64,000 nt of DNA from NCBI GenBank assembly GCA_016788705.1, contig JAEUSQ010000044.1:1-64000 (forward strand). Direction: 5' to 3'. The position numbers and the translations under genes were made by a program. Each line of letters opens with the position of its first letter. Within the stretch, counting starts at the first letter, position 1. This DNA is from Bacteroidetes Order II. bacterium. Lineage in GTDB: Bacteria; Bacteroidota; Rhodothermia; Rhodothermales; UBA2364. The notes beneath the pieces are model-generated. The model searched no databases. It was not told the DNA's origin and worked only from the letters and a program-made list of their open reading frames with translations. Below, in pieces: positions 1 through 8,905 of this stretch.

Positions 1-123
1 ACGGAAATCTTCAATTACATAGCGTGCTACTACAACCCGAAAAGGAGGCATTCGGCACTGGGCTATCTTTGCCCCGACAACTTTGAGGAACGCTACTTTT
101 CTAACTTAACGCTGTGTCCGTGA
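1..123 (+). CDS. IS3-family transposase (OrfB), C-terminal end, partial
   Basis: Frame 1 from base 1 encodes the C-terminal 40 residues of a DDE transposase of the IS3/IS150 group and stops at TGA 121-123. The piece includes the characteristic tail FNYIACYYNPKRRHSALGY. This motif, YNxxRRHSALGY followed by SPxxFE (here CPDNFE), marks the end of the rve integrase core in this family. The third catalytic acidic residue of the DDE triad would lie just upstream, outside the window. It is too short to tell whether the whole transposase is intact. Confidence 0.88.
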   Translation, partial: TEIFNYIACYYNPKRRHSALGYLCPDNFEERYFSNLTLCP

Positions 124-139
124 AAATGGGACCATGTCA
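1..139 (+). mobile_element. IS3-family insertion sequence, right end only
   Basis: The window opens inside an insertion sequence. The last 41 codons of an IS3-type transposase end at 123. They are followed by a short non-coding tail whose end, read on the minus strand, begins TGACATGGTCCCATTTTCAC. This looks like an IS3-type terminal inverted repeat. The element most likely ends at 139, because the neighbouring flavin reductase homology resumes at 140. The left end lies outside the window, so the inverted repeat pair and the target duplication cannot be checked. Confidence 0.8.
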
Positions 140-433
140 CTTTTCTATTTTAATACAATCAGTAAGTCTGTCAAAGAAAATTTTCATGATCCCGCTCATG
201 GTGTACCAATAAATAGGGGTTGCAAAGATTAAAACCTCATATTTGTTAACTATTTCTTTTATCAGTGGCATAAAGTCATCGTTTTTATTCTTGAACTCAT
301 AATCAAAATGCCCAATTGATTTTGAATTTAGGTCAATTATTTGATAATTGGTTTTTTTGGAAATGTATTTCGATACCGTAAACGTATTTCCATTGCTATT
401 TGAACTTCCTAAAATAATTATTCCTGTTTTCAT
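137..433 (-). pseudogene. NAD(P)H-dependent FMN reductase/flavodoxin-fold protein, truncated by the IS
   Basis: The 98 remaining residues match the N-terminal half of the flavodoxin-like NAD(P)H oxidoreductase family, which usually runs to about 170-190 aa. The start MKTGIIILGSSNSNGNT carries the FMN phosphate-binding loop (GSSxxxGNT). The later ATPIYWYTMSGIMKIFFDRL is the family's flavin-contacting segment. The reading frame stops immediately after KIEK, where homologues continue for another 70 or more residues. The TGA stop (137-139) is made entirely of the terminal bases of the adjacent insertion sequence. The start at 433 was chosen because homology begins there; an upstream in-frame ATG (472) adds 13 residues of no recognisable origin. 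The product almost certainly does not fold. Confidence 0.8.
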
Positions 434-769
434 GTGTGTTTGTCGTTTTTTAAGGTTTTGAAATAATCGCATCTTAGTACATTGATCTTTTAATCTTTTG
501 ATTCAATTTGCTATGCTTTGGTGTGTTAAAGGTGATTGCGAAAAGTGACAGCAGCAATTGAAATACATATGCGGAATTTAATATATGTCAGGATCATCAC
601 TTGCACTGATCCACTGTTAGAGCACACACAAGGACTTGTATCAGCGCTAAAACATATAATGATATAAAAGTACAAGGTCAGGAAAATCGCATGTATATTA
701 CTGTATATTGGTTGTTTATTTGGGATTTAGAAACCATTAAAAATATGATTATAGGTAAAAGATTTGGAA
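434..769. other. AT-rich intergenic region, nothing recognised
   Basis: About 335 bases between the truncated reductase and the acetyltransferase. It is AT-rich and has no coding frame with recognisable homology, no RNA gene, no long inverted repeat and no convincing terminator. It must contain the promoter of the truncated gene, but no clear TTG-N20-TAnnTTTG match was found on the minus strand. Confidence 0.5.
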
Positions 770-1279
770 TTAATCATTAGTTAGGATACACTGGAGGATG
801 GCTACATCTTGCCATGAACCATTCATGAAACCGACCTGTTCCTGAATCCCAATAATCCGATAACCAAAGCGTTCGTGGAAGCGGATGCTACCCTCGTTGG
901 TGCGCCAGATGCGCGCAATTAGGTGGTGATATCCCAACTGGCGACAAGTGTGAATGGTTTTTTCCTGCAAAAAATGCCCGATTCCTTTTCCTGTTACGGA
1001 GAAGTCCAAATAAATAGAAGTTTCTGCTGTAAAGCGATAGCCTACTTTGGGACTCCATAGCTTAATAGCGGACCATCCAAGGATTTCTTCGCGATTAGAG
1101 ACCACGAAATAATCCTCTCGTTCTTGAAGGTTAGCCATCAAATTAGCAAAATAATCCATTGGCTTGGGCGCATCGTCCATTGTGGCATTTTGCGCGGCAA
1201 TGGCTTGGTTATAAATTTCCACCATGCGCAAGGCATCATCTGGGATCGCCGCCCGAAAATGCGGTGGTTTTGAAGGCAT
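770..1279 (-). CDS. GNAT-family N-acetyltransferase (phosphinothricin acetyltransferase-like)
   Basis: A 169-aa cytoplasmic acetyl-CoA-dependent N-acetyltransferase. The order of motifs is that of the Pat/Bar subgroup: an N-terminal IYNQAI helix, a central TAETSIYLD strand, the acetyl-CoA pyrophosphate loop GKGIGHFL, then NEGSIRFHERFGY and a C-terminal VGFMNGSWQDV. Members of this subgroup acetylate small amines such as phosphinothricin or methionine sulfoximine, but the substrate here cannot be assigned. Length is normal. Six bases separate it from the upstream NTF2-like gene on the same strand, so the two are probably cotranscribed. Confidence 0.85.
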   Translation of the reverse strand: MPSKPPHFRAAIPDDALRMVEIYNQAIAAQNATMDDAPKPMDYFANLMANLQEREDYFVVSNREEILGWSAIKLWSPKVGYRFTAETSIYLDFSVTGKGIGHFLQEKTIHTCRQLGYHHLIARIWRTNEGSIRFHERFGYRIIGIQEQVGFMNGSWQDVAILQCILTND

Positions 1280-1285
1280 ATTTCC

Positions 1286-2188
1286 TTATTTACGCTTTTG
1301 TTTTTTTCCTGTAACGAGTTCTATAAAGCCATTTATTTTGTCGTTTGGGACGGTTACGGCCAAGTTGTAATGTTGGATTTTCCAGCCGTTGGAGGTGAGG
1401 ACCAGCACACCAGAGCCTCGGCAAACACCCATCCACGTGTCCAATAACTCATCCCACCATGCCATGCGGCCATCCTGACTAATCATGATATGGCGATTTT
1501 TGGGTTTAAAATCCCACGCCGTTTCGCCCTGAAAATACTTCATTCCCCACGCCTCAAATTCCGGTCGGGTCCAGCGTTCGGTTTCATCGGTTCCCAGATA
1601 CACGCCATCGGCGTTCATGCTGCCAAAAAATACATTTTCATCTGCGGTAGCTGCGGCGCGGTGCCAAGCATCAATAAAGGTATTCAGCGAGGCTTCCAAC
1701 GTAGGAAGAAGGTTTTTGGGGTCGTCGCAGTTGTTTCGGGTACGTGTATCCAACAAGAAGAGGATTTTCCAGCCGCTTTCGGTTTCTACGAATTGCATAG
1801 AATTATGGCCGCAGTGGCTTAGTTTGTCGCCGATATAAAAGGTATAGGGCATCCAGGCCGTGGCAAGAGATCCATCCACGCGAATATCCACAACGCCAAT
1901 GCGTTCATCCCAGATTTGTGGGTGTGGTTTCCCTACGGCCTCCAGGAAATTGCGCGGCGAATCCTCGATTTGGGCTTGTGGCTTGCCATTCCGATCCAAA
2001 AAAGTAGTTCCCATTTTTATTTTAGGGTGGAAGGCAGAACGCACCATCGTGCTATCCCCTTTCCTCATGCCATCAAAAAGGGTTTGCACGACCTGCATTA
2101 CTGCGTCTTTCGCAGGTTTTTGTGCATGAAGATTAGGAGCAAAGCCCGTCGTAATAAGGAGAATGACAAAAAAATAAAAGGTACGCAT
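1286..2188 (-). CDS. Secreted protein with two tandem NTF2-like (SnoaL-type) domains
   Basis: A 300-aa protein with an N-terminal signal peptide (hydrophobic residues 4-17, likely cleavage after HAQ at about 23). Residues 25-150 resemble the NTF2-like cone fold of the lumazine-binding-like/SnoaL-type family (VVQTLFDGMRKGD, then AWMPYTFYIG and GWKILFLLDTR). Residues 165-285 repeat the pattern (FIDAWHRAAATAD, GVYLGTDETERWTRPEFE, WKIQHYNLAV), as in SnoaL_3 domains. No catalytic residues can be named. It lies directly upstream of the GNAT gene and is divergent from the large metallopeptidase gene across 81 bases. Function is unknown; a periplasmic ligand-binding or accessory role is only inference. 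Confidence 0.72.
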   Translation of the reverse strand: MRTFYFFVILLITTGFAPNLHAQKPAKDAVMQVVQTLFDGMRKGDSTMVRSAFHPKIKMGTTFLDRNGKPQAQIEDSPRNFLEAVGKPHPQIWDERIGVVDIRVDGSLATAWMPYTFYIGDKLSHCGHNSMQFVETESGWKILFLLDTRTRNNCDDPKNLLPTLEASLNTFIDAWHRAAATADENVFFGSMNADGVYLGTDETERWTRPEFEAWGMKYFQGETAWDFKPKNRHIMISQDGRMAWWDELLDTWMGVCRGSGVLVLTSNGWKIQHYNLAVTVPNDKINGFIELVTGKKQKRK

Positions 2189-2269
2189 AAGCTATGGGTT
2201 ACTTGGGTTATCTTAGAAGGCTTTATTCGATTGTTATTGGTTCGCTCCTTCAAATTAAACGTTAGATTC

Positions 2270-5050
2270 ATGATTGCCAAAACCTTGCGCTACTTTTTTC
2301 TCTTTCGTCCCTTTTGGGTATGGGTTTTATTGCTTCCGGTAGCGGTTCAGGCCCAATTCGGTGAACTGCTGTACCGCCCTGCAGGGCTTAAATACAAGGT
2401 GCTTAAAACAGATCATTTTGACCTCATCCATTATGAAGGTCAGGAGGAAACGGCACGCCAAGCGGCGACCATTCTCGAAAACAACCTTTCGGAAACCCAA
2501 AAATTGATTGGTAACCATGAACCGTTTCGACTTTCAGTGGTCTTAAATGGTTACAATGATGCCTCGAACGGGTTTGTAACGGTCTTTCCGTTCCGCTCGG
2601 AGATCGAAGTACCTGCTATACGTGGAAAGTACCTACATCCTGGTGCCGAAAATTGGCTGGAAGCAGTTTTGCCTCACGAGTTGGTTCATGCGGTAGAGAT
2701 TGATCATTATAAACGCAATACGCTGACAAGGCTTTTTCCGGAATGGGCCCGTTTTACCAATGCTTTTCGTCCTTCTGGATTTTTGGAAGGGGTTGCCGTT
2801 TATCAAGAAAGCAAATTGCACGATGGCGAAGTAGGTAGGCTAAATCATCCATTTTTTACGATGCAGTATCGTGCGTCCATGGGCAGTCCATTCGGTTGGA
2901 CATTGAGCCAGGCCATTACTCCCAATTATTACGGTATGCCCTCCGGAAGACACTATTTGGGCGGGTCATATCTGGTTCAGTTCTTGGCAGACGAATTTGG
3001 GGATGGGACGTACCAGCGATACAGCAAAGCCTTTGCCAAAAGACCTTATCTGGGAACCGCTTTTGCACTGTATAAAGCTACTGGAAAATGGCCCTATGAG
3101 CTGAACAAATTGTTTCGCGAGCAAGAAATTCAAGCCGAACGCCGACGGGTCGGAAAATTGGGTGCTATTACCAAGCCACAACTTTTGGGGAACCGTATCG
3201 GGGCTTTTCATAACAACCCTATCTGGACAGACGACAAAACGGTGCTTACATATGGTACAGGCTATCATGATCGTCCGGGATTTTATTTGACGGACGTTGA
3301 GTCTGGAACGACACGGATATTGGCACACGAACAAATCAACGAGGATCATGCATTCTCATTCGATCCGAACAACGGTGAAGTGTTGTGGGGAGACTACAAT
3401 GATGTATTGAATACCCCTACACAGTTCATTTCGGACATCAATAAGTTGGCGTTAGACACCGGAAAAAAGGAAGAGTTGACCAATGGGAAGCGGGTATTTA
3501 CACCAATCCGGAATGAAAATGGGACGCTTTGGGCAACCCAAAATCGAGGTGAATCTTCGGATTGGGTGGAGATACTGCCGAACGGGGAGACCAAAACCGT
3601 ATGTGCATCGGGCTATGGCCGTCTTTTAGAAATTGCACCACGTCCGGGCACAGAAGAAGTTTATGTATTGCTCAACGTAAGAGGAGAACAAGGGATTTTT
3701 AAGGCGAAAATAGCCGATACGTGTACTTTTGAGCCTGTAGCACTGACTGGAAAAGGGTCTGTTTTTGATCCTTCTTGGAGCCGTGATGGTCGTTGGATGT
3801 TGTTCACCGCCGATTCGACAGGTGTTCCCAATGTTTATGCTTGGGATACAAAAACCAATCAGCACTTCCGCTTGACGAATGCGCCTTATGGTGCATACGA
3901 GGCTGCTTTCTCGCCCGATGGCAGCCAAGTGGCTGTTGTTTGGTATGGCCGCGAACAGGAAAGCATTGGGATTTTACCCTTCATTCCAGAAAAACTGAAA
4001 AAGGTGCCAGGATTTGCACAAAGCGGAAAAGACAAAAACTGGGCTGAAATGCTCACACAAGTACCCATTGCGCCATACGAAGGTGGGCTTTTGGCGCCAT
4101 ATAAACCCCTTGATCACTTGAAAAACTGGGTGGTCCCCGTATCTGCTCGGTTGGTAGATGAGGAAAAATCTGGCTTAGGACTGCAAATTATCATGATAGA
4201 TGTCCTTCGGCGGTTTAAAACAACGGCTTCTGCGTTTTGGCTGGGAAAAAGGCCCTGGGGTGAAGTTTCTGTTGGGACGGCGCAGCTTCCTCTTAGGCCC
4301 ACGTTTTCGGTCTTTAATCGTCCTACGTATAGATTGGGCGATATGGAAGAATTGGGAATGGGGCTGGCACTTACCAAACCACTCATTCGTCAAAGCGGTG
4401 TTTTTCCGATACAAGCCGATATTTCTCTTGCTGGCTTTCAGCGACGGATACGTCCGTATGATTTAGGAGGGGGATTTACGGCGAATACTGGTGTTTCTGG
4501 TGGATTTTTACTTTATCACAAAGCACAGGCCAATGTTCGCGATTTACGTCCTAATACCGGAACAATTCTTTCGGCAAATGGAAGTTGGGACAAATCAAAA
4601 GGGGAAGAAAAGGGCTTGTTGTCTTTTGATGTGGCCGCCGATCGCTACATAGGATATGGCAAAGCCCGCAACCGTAGTGGAAAGGTTTCGGTGGCCTATG
4701 CTACCTTTAATGAAGCCGACGAACATTTTTTATCTTCGCTTCGTATTCCGGGCTACCCCACAACCCCGCCTGGCCGTCATTTTCTACGGATTGGGGCGGA
4801 TTACCTCACACCCGTTTGGTACATTGATCGCGGCATTATGACCCTGCCCGTTCATGCGGATGTGCTCTATGCCACGGTTTTTGGCAATTCGGTCATCAAT
4901 ACCACCCAAATAGAAAGTAGGCATACGGCTTTTGGCCTAGGCTTGGGGCTTCGTTTCCGTGTCTTCAGAAATATCGCATTGGATGTGCAGTACAACTTGG
5001 CCTATAAGGTACAGGATCAAAATTTTATGTCGGAGTTTTATAGCAACTAA
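2270..5050 (+). CDS. Secreted metallopeptidase-like protein with TolB-type propeller and C-terminal beta-barrel region
   Basis: A 926-aa exported protein; the start at 2270 is followed directly by a good signal peptide (cleavage near AVQA, residue 30). The next 200 residues form a peptidase-MA/gluzincin-like domain with HELVH at 136-140 and a downstream EGVAVY (Glu about 173) as probable third zinc ligand. Residues about 250-580 contain PD40/WD40-like blades (for example FDPSWSRDGRWMLFTADS and AAFSPDGSQVAVVW), as in TolB propellers. The last 300 residues are rich in alternating Gly/aromatic strands and end in an aromatic residue plus SN, like an outer-membrane barrel. Proteins of this layout are known as unnamed secreted proteins in Bacteroidota. 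The reading frame is open upstream to 1916, but that part overlaps the divergent gene and has no signal sequence. Substrate unknown. Confidence 0.75.
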   Translation: MIAKTLRYFFLFRPFWVWVLLLPVAVQAQFGELLYRPAGLKYKVLKTDHFDLIHYEGQEETARQAATILENNLSETQKLIGNHEPFRLSVVLNGYNDASNGFVTVFPFRSEIEVPAIRGKYLHPGAENWLEAVLPHELVHAVEIDHYKRNTLTRLFPEWARFTNAFRPSGFLEGVAVYQESKLHDGEVGRLNHPFFTMQYRASMGSPFGWTLSQAITPNYYGMPSGRHYLGGSYLVQFLADEFGDGTYQRYSKAFAKRPYLGTAFALYKATGKWPYELNKLFREQEIQAERRRVGKLGAITKPQLLGNRIGAFHNNPIWTDDKTVLTYGTGYHDRPGFYLTDVESGTTRILAHEQINEDHAFSFDPNNGEVLWGDYNDVLNTPTQFISDINKLALDTGKKEELTNGKRVFTPIRNENGTLWATQNRGESSDWVEILPNGETKTVCASGYGRLLEIAPRPGTEEVYVLLNVRGEQGIFKAKIADTCTFEPVALTGKGSVFDPSWSRDGRWMLFTADSTGVPNVYAWDTKTNQHFRLTNAPYGAYEAAFSPDGSQVAVVWYGREQESIGILPFIPEKLKKVPGFAQSGKDKNWAEMLTQVPIAPYEGGLLAPYKPLDHLKNWVVPVSARLVDEEKSGLGLQIIMIDVLRRFKTTASAFWLGKRPWGEVSVGTAQLPLRPTFSVFNRPTYRLGDMEELGMGLALTKPLIRQSGVFPIQADISLAGFQRRIRPYDLGGGFTANTGVSGGFLLYHKAQANVRDLRPNTGTILSANGSWDKSKGEEKGLLSFDVAADRYIGYGKARNRSGKVSVAYATFNEADEHFLSSLRIPGYPTTPPGRHFLRIGADYLTPVWYIDRGIMTLPVHADVLYATVFGNSVINTTQIESRHTAFGLGLGLRFRVFRNIALDVQYNLAYKVQDQNFMSEFYSN

Positions 5051-5109
5051 GACCTGCCAGATTGATAATTGGTCAGGATTATGGCCTTGCATTTAAATTA
5101 GCTGCATGT

Positions 5110-6225
5110 ATGGAAAATGACCCATCATCCATTCCAAAAGTTGAAGAAAAAACTTTTGAAGAACCTCACTGGATGGACTACCTTTTTGTTTACCTGTTGC
5201 CAGTGATTTGTTTTTTTATGTGGGAAGTCTATATAGACCCCACCTGGCAATCTGGTGATAAAACCTTTATAGGTCTTTTGATAGCGCCTACTTGGTCGTG
5301 GTATTTTTGGCCTTTACTCCTTTTTTCGGCTATTGCATTGACAATGGTTGGCAGAAAAATGGCGAACGTGCGTTATGGTGTCGTCCGGATTGGGCTTTAT
5401 ACCGGTATTTTATTGGGAATTCACTATAGTGTTTTAATGTCTTTATCCTTGTTCGATAGCCTTAATTTATTCTGGGTAGTTGGACTTGTATTGCAGTATG
5501 CGTTGTCTGCACTCTTGTATGGGTTGCTGATAAAGCGTCCAGTAGTTTTGGGATGGATGATTGTGGGGTATCTGTTGATTGGGGGATTGGTGGTCATAGG
5601 AGGATATTTTTTTAATAAAATGAACTCCTTGGGCAGTATTTTTGTACCCTTATTGTTTTTTCCGATTTTAGGTCCAGGGCTATACACCCTTGTGTTTATA
5701 CGTAATTCAATCGAAGTTTGGAAACTACAACATCCCAATCAAGAGCTTTTGGTTTGGGCTTTAGGTTGGACGGGTTTATATGGCACCGCATGGTACTGTA
5801 CTTGGCAAGCGGCGGTGAAATTTTATGCCCAATTGCCCGTTGAGCCACCCGATGATTGCTATGTTGCTTCTGCCGCTGCCAAAGGACATGGTAAATGGGT
5901 GAAGCAAAAAGTAGTTGTCCTGTCGAATGGGAAGCGATTTGCACTAAACCACCAACTTCAAGTCCTGAAAGTTGCTGAATTGGGCATAAAAGCCCTTTGT
6001 CCAGAGGTACATCTTGCCATGAGAAGGGTTTATGACCAATGGGGGCCGTTTTTGGTACGTAACTGGGTATGCCGTTCCAAATGGCATGCAGATTTGGCGT
6101 ATCTTTTCCTCAAGCCCGTGGAATGGACTGCAAATGCCCTCATGAGGTTCATTTGCCCGGAAATGCGCATTTCAGACGTTTACTTGGGAAGCAGATCTAC
6201 CGCTGAATCATCATCTTTCTCGTGA
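5110..6225 (+). CDS. Multi-pass membrane protein, DUF6688-like
   Basis: A 371-aa protein with roughly six to seven hydrophobic segments in residues 20-245, then a soluble C-terminal domain. That domain starts with a Cys-containing CYVASAAAKGHGKWV motif and continues with NHQLQVLKVAELGIKAL and ADLAYLFLKPVEW. As recalled, this combination is characteristic of the DUF6688 family and resembles the CFI-box tail of other membrane proteins. Function is unknown. An in-frame TTG at 5062 would add 16 residues; the ATG at 5110 is preferred. The last 29 bases overlap, on the opposite strand, the 3' end of the BNR protein gene. Confidence 0.65.
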   Translation: MENDPSSIPKVEEKTFEEPHWMDYLFVYLLPVICFFMWEVYIDPTWQSGDKTFIGLLIAPTWSWYFWPLLLFSAIALTMVGRKMANVRYGVVRIGLYTGILLGIHYSVLMSLSLFDSLNLFWVVGLVLQYALSALLYGLLIKRPVVLGWMIVGYLLIGGLVVIGGYFFNKMNSLGSIFVPLLFFPILGPGLYTLVFIRNSIEVWKLQHPNQELLVWALGWTGLYGTAWYCTWQAAVKFYAQLPVEPPDDCYVASAAAKGHGKWVKQKVVVLSNGKRFALNHQLQVLKVAELGIKALCPEVHLAMRRVYDQWGPFLVRNWVCRSKWHADLAYLFLKPVEWTANALMRFICPEMRISDVYLGSRSTAESSSFS

Positions 6226-8731
6226 CAATCTTTTGTGGAGTTGCTAAGCGGATTACATAAGTACCATTTGGTAGATCATTAACTGAAAAGGCAAAACGAT
6301 GTATTCCGGTAGCAAGCGGTGTATCCGAAATAGACCGAATGCGTCGTCCCTGCACATCAAAGATATCTAAACGCACCAATTGTGGGAATGGATTTCTCAC
6401 CTCAATGGTGCCTTGTTGTCTTAGTGGATTCGGGAAAAGGGTGAGGAGGGTCATTTTATCTGGATGAGTCTCCTGTTCTCGTGCAGCAGGAGAGTTGGAA
6501 AGAGGCAATTTATACATCCCACGTCCATGCGTCCCAGCAATCAGGAAGGAACGATCGGGCGTGATCTTAAAATCATAAACTGGCATTGCGGGCATCCCCA
6601 ATCCAAGTGGCTGCCAAGTTGCACCGTAATTTCCTGTCACAAATGCCCCTGCATCGGTTCCGACAAAGATGTTAGAAGGGAATAAGGGGTCTATAGCCAA
6701 GGCATTAACAGGTAGGTCCGGTAAATTGGATGAAATATTTTGCCAATTAACCCCGGAATTTAGTGTTCTGAATACATGAGGCTGCGGGTCATAAAACTTC
6801 AGGCCAGAAAAGGTGACCACGGCCGCAGTGGCATCTCCAGGATCTACGGCAATGCGAGTCACCCAACGGTTGGGCAATCCCGCCGAAATATTGGTCCAAG
6901 TTTCTGCATAATTATTGGTTACCCAAACCTGCCCATCATCGGTCCCTACATAGATCACATTCCGATCGGTGGGTGAAACGGCAATGGTAGTAATTGCACC
7001 CATTCGGGAGGCAGCCGATGAACGGGGCAACACAGGAGAAACGGCAGTCCAATTACTCGCGCCATTTTCAGTGCGGTAAATCCGGTTTGTGCCTAAATAC
7101 AAAACTTCTGGATTGTGTGGATCCATAATTACAGGCATAGACCAGTCGCGCTTGTCGCTGCTGTTTACTCCTGTAAGGGCACTTCTGAAAGAGGAGCCGC
7201 CATTAATAGATTTACCAAGACCCCCATTCTGAGATTCTGCATAGATGATATTAGGATTGGTAGGGTGTACAATCACATAAAAGCCATCCCCGCCATAAAT
7301 CGAACCCCAGTCTGATGTCCCACCGGTGGTGGTGCGGATGGTTCCGTTGTCTTGTGTGCCACCGAATAACCGAAGGGGATTGGATGGATCATAGTTGATT
7401 TCATAAAACTGCGTTATTGGTAAATCGCCACCGGGGGCCCAGTTAAGTCCATTATTGGAAGAGACGTCAATGCCTCCATCATTGCCTGTGAGGATTTGAT
7501 GGGGATTTTGTGGATGAAAGGCCATAGAATGAAAATCTACGTGCATGTTCCCTGTGACATTGGTAAAGGTTTGGCCGGCATCTGCCGATCGCATACATTG
7601 CACCTGCATCACAAAAACCACATTGGGGTCCGTTGGATGAATGCGAATTTGTCCAAAATACCAGGAAAAGCCCCCATCAACACCGCTCAGCGTACTCATT
7701 CCACCGGTTGATGCCCACGTATCGCCCCCATTTTCTGTTTTGTAAAGGCCGCTTAATGAAGAACCGTCACTATACAGGGCCATCAGCACATTGGGTGAAC
7801 TGGCCGAGATCGCCAACCCAATACGTCCAACATTTACTTGCTTCGAGTCGGGGAGGCCATTACCAAGACGTTGCCACGAGTCTCCGCCGTCGGTGCTTCG
7901 GTAAATCCCGCTCGAAGGTCCAAAGAGGTGGGTGTTAAAATCGGGTCGCCGAACACGTTCCCAAGTGGATGCGTAAAGGATGTTGGGATTGGTGGGATGT
8001 TGCACCAAGTCCACCACGCCTGTAGAATCCGAGACAAACAATATTTTTTCCCATGAATCTCCTCCATTCTTAGAGCGGTACACGCCCCTGTCTGGATTGG
8101 GGTGGAAGTACGAACCCACCGCCGCCACAAAAATCCGTTGTGGATTTTGGTGATCTACTATAACCCGACCTATGGAAGCCGTTTGACCAAGCCCCTTAAA
8201 TACCCAAGAAGTTCCGCCGTCTATGGATTTATACAAACCTCCACCAGCAAAATTATTGTGCCCACCATTGGCTTCTCCAGTTCCCAGATACAAATTTTCC
8301 GGATTTTTGGGGTCCACCCCCAAGTCGCCAATGGTTTGAATAGGCAATTGATCGGTAATGGCCTGCCAATTATTGCCGCCATTGGTGCTTTTAAAAAGTC
8401 CGCCCGTAGCAGAAGCCGCATAGACAATGTTTGGGTTCTGTGGGTTGTATTCCAAGTCCACTACTCGACCGCCAATATTCGTAGGCCCTGCAAAACTCCA
8501 TGTAAGGTTAGACCAGATGCTGCGCTTTTGGAGGGTTTGTGCTTGCATCAAAGCAATGTGTTTAAGGGCTTTCTGATAGACCTCTGGGTCTGCTTGCCCG
8601 AAGGGATACAGGCGCTGGAGGTAGGCGCGTTCGGTAGGGCGAAGGTCTTTGCCTTCTTCTTGAGCATTACGCTCGTTGCAACCTCCAAGGAGAATGACCA
8701 CTAAGGAGAGATAAAACAGTTTGGTGAACAT
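6197..8731 (-). CDS. Sortilin/VPS10-type BNR beta-propeller protein with T9SS C-terminal sorting domain
   Basis: An 844-aa exported protein. The N-terminus is a lipoprotein-type signal peptide with the lipobox LGGC (Cys about 18). Residues about 65-740 hold many Asp-box/BNR repeats (SxDGGxSW type, such as STNGGNNW, SIDGGTSW, STDGGDSW) arranged as in VPS10/sortilin-like glycosyl-hydrolase-fold propellers. The final 80 residues are a T9SS type A sorting domain: LFPNP, then FDVQGRRI, then GTYVIRL and a basic end. Known relatives are secreted or surface-bound; enzymatic activity is not established. A lipobox together with a T9SS tail is unusual. It is transcribed convergently with the DUF6688-like gene (29-base overlap) and divergently from nadD. 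Confidence 0.85.
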   Translation of the reverse strand: MFTKLFYLSLVVILLGGCNERNAQEEGKDLRPTERAYLQRLYPFGQADPEVYQKALKHIALMQAQTLQKRSIWSNLTWSFAGPTNIGGRVVDLEYNPQNPNIVYAASATGGLFKSTNGGNNWQAITDQLPIQTIGDLGVDPKNPENLYLGTGEANGGHNNFAGGGLYKSIDGGTSWVFKGLGQTASIGRVIVDHQNPQRIFVAAVGSYFHPNPDRGVYRSKNGGDSWEKILFVSDSTGVVDLVQHPTNPNILYASTWERVRRPDFNTHLFGPSSGIYRSTDGGDSWQRLGNGLPDSKQVNVGRIGLAISASSPNVLMALYSDGSSLSGLYKTENGGDTWASTGGMSTLSGVDGGFSWYFGQIRIHPTDPNVVFVMQVQCMRSADAGQTFTNVTGNMHVDFHSMAFHPQNPHQILTGNDGGIDVSSNNGLNWAPGGDLPITQFYEINYDPSNPLRLFGGTQDNGTIRTTTGGTSDWGSIYGGDGFYVIVHPTNPNIIYAESQNGGLGKSINGGSSFRSALTGVNSSDKRDWSMPVIMDPHNPEVLYLGTNRIYRTENGASNWTAVSPVLPRSSAASRMGAITTIAVSPTDRNVIYVGTDDGQVWVTNNYAETWTNISAGLPNRWVTRIAVDPGDATAAVVTFSGLKFYDPQPHVFRTLNSGVNWQNISSNLPDLPVNALAIDPLFPSNIFVGTDAGAFVTGNYGATWQPLGLGMPAMPVYDFKITPDRSFLIAGTHGRGMYKLPLSNSPAAREQETHPDKMTLLTLFPNPLRQQGTIEVRNPFPQLVRLDIFDVQGRRIRSISDTPLATGIHRFAFSVNDLPNGTYVIRLATPQKIVTRKMMIQR

Positions 8732-8905
8732 GTTGGATTACATTAGGAATTGGGGAAAAAGAAGATACGAATAGCTGAAGGGGTTGATCACACAAGGCTG
8801 GATTTTTTACGATGGCGTGAGTGATGAATTGCGGTTTGGTGGATGCTTATAAATACAACTTGCCGCAACATGGGTTATCTTCCTTGAAAACAATAACCTC
8901 ATTCC

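Noticed and set aside
8102-8704. A 200-codon plus-strand frame inside the T9SS BNR gene
   Set aside because: It lies antisense to a long well-supported gene. Asp-box repeats give open antisense frames; the composition (many Arg, Ser, Ile) is typical of a shadow.
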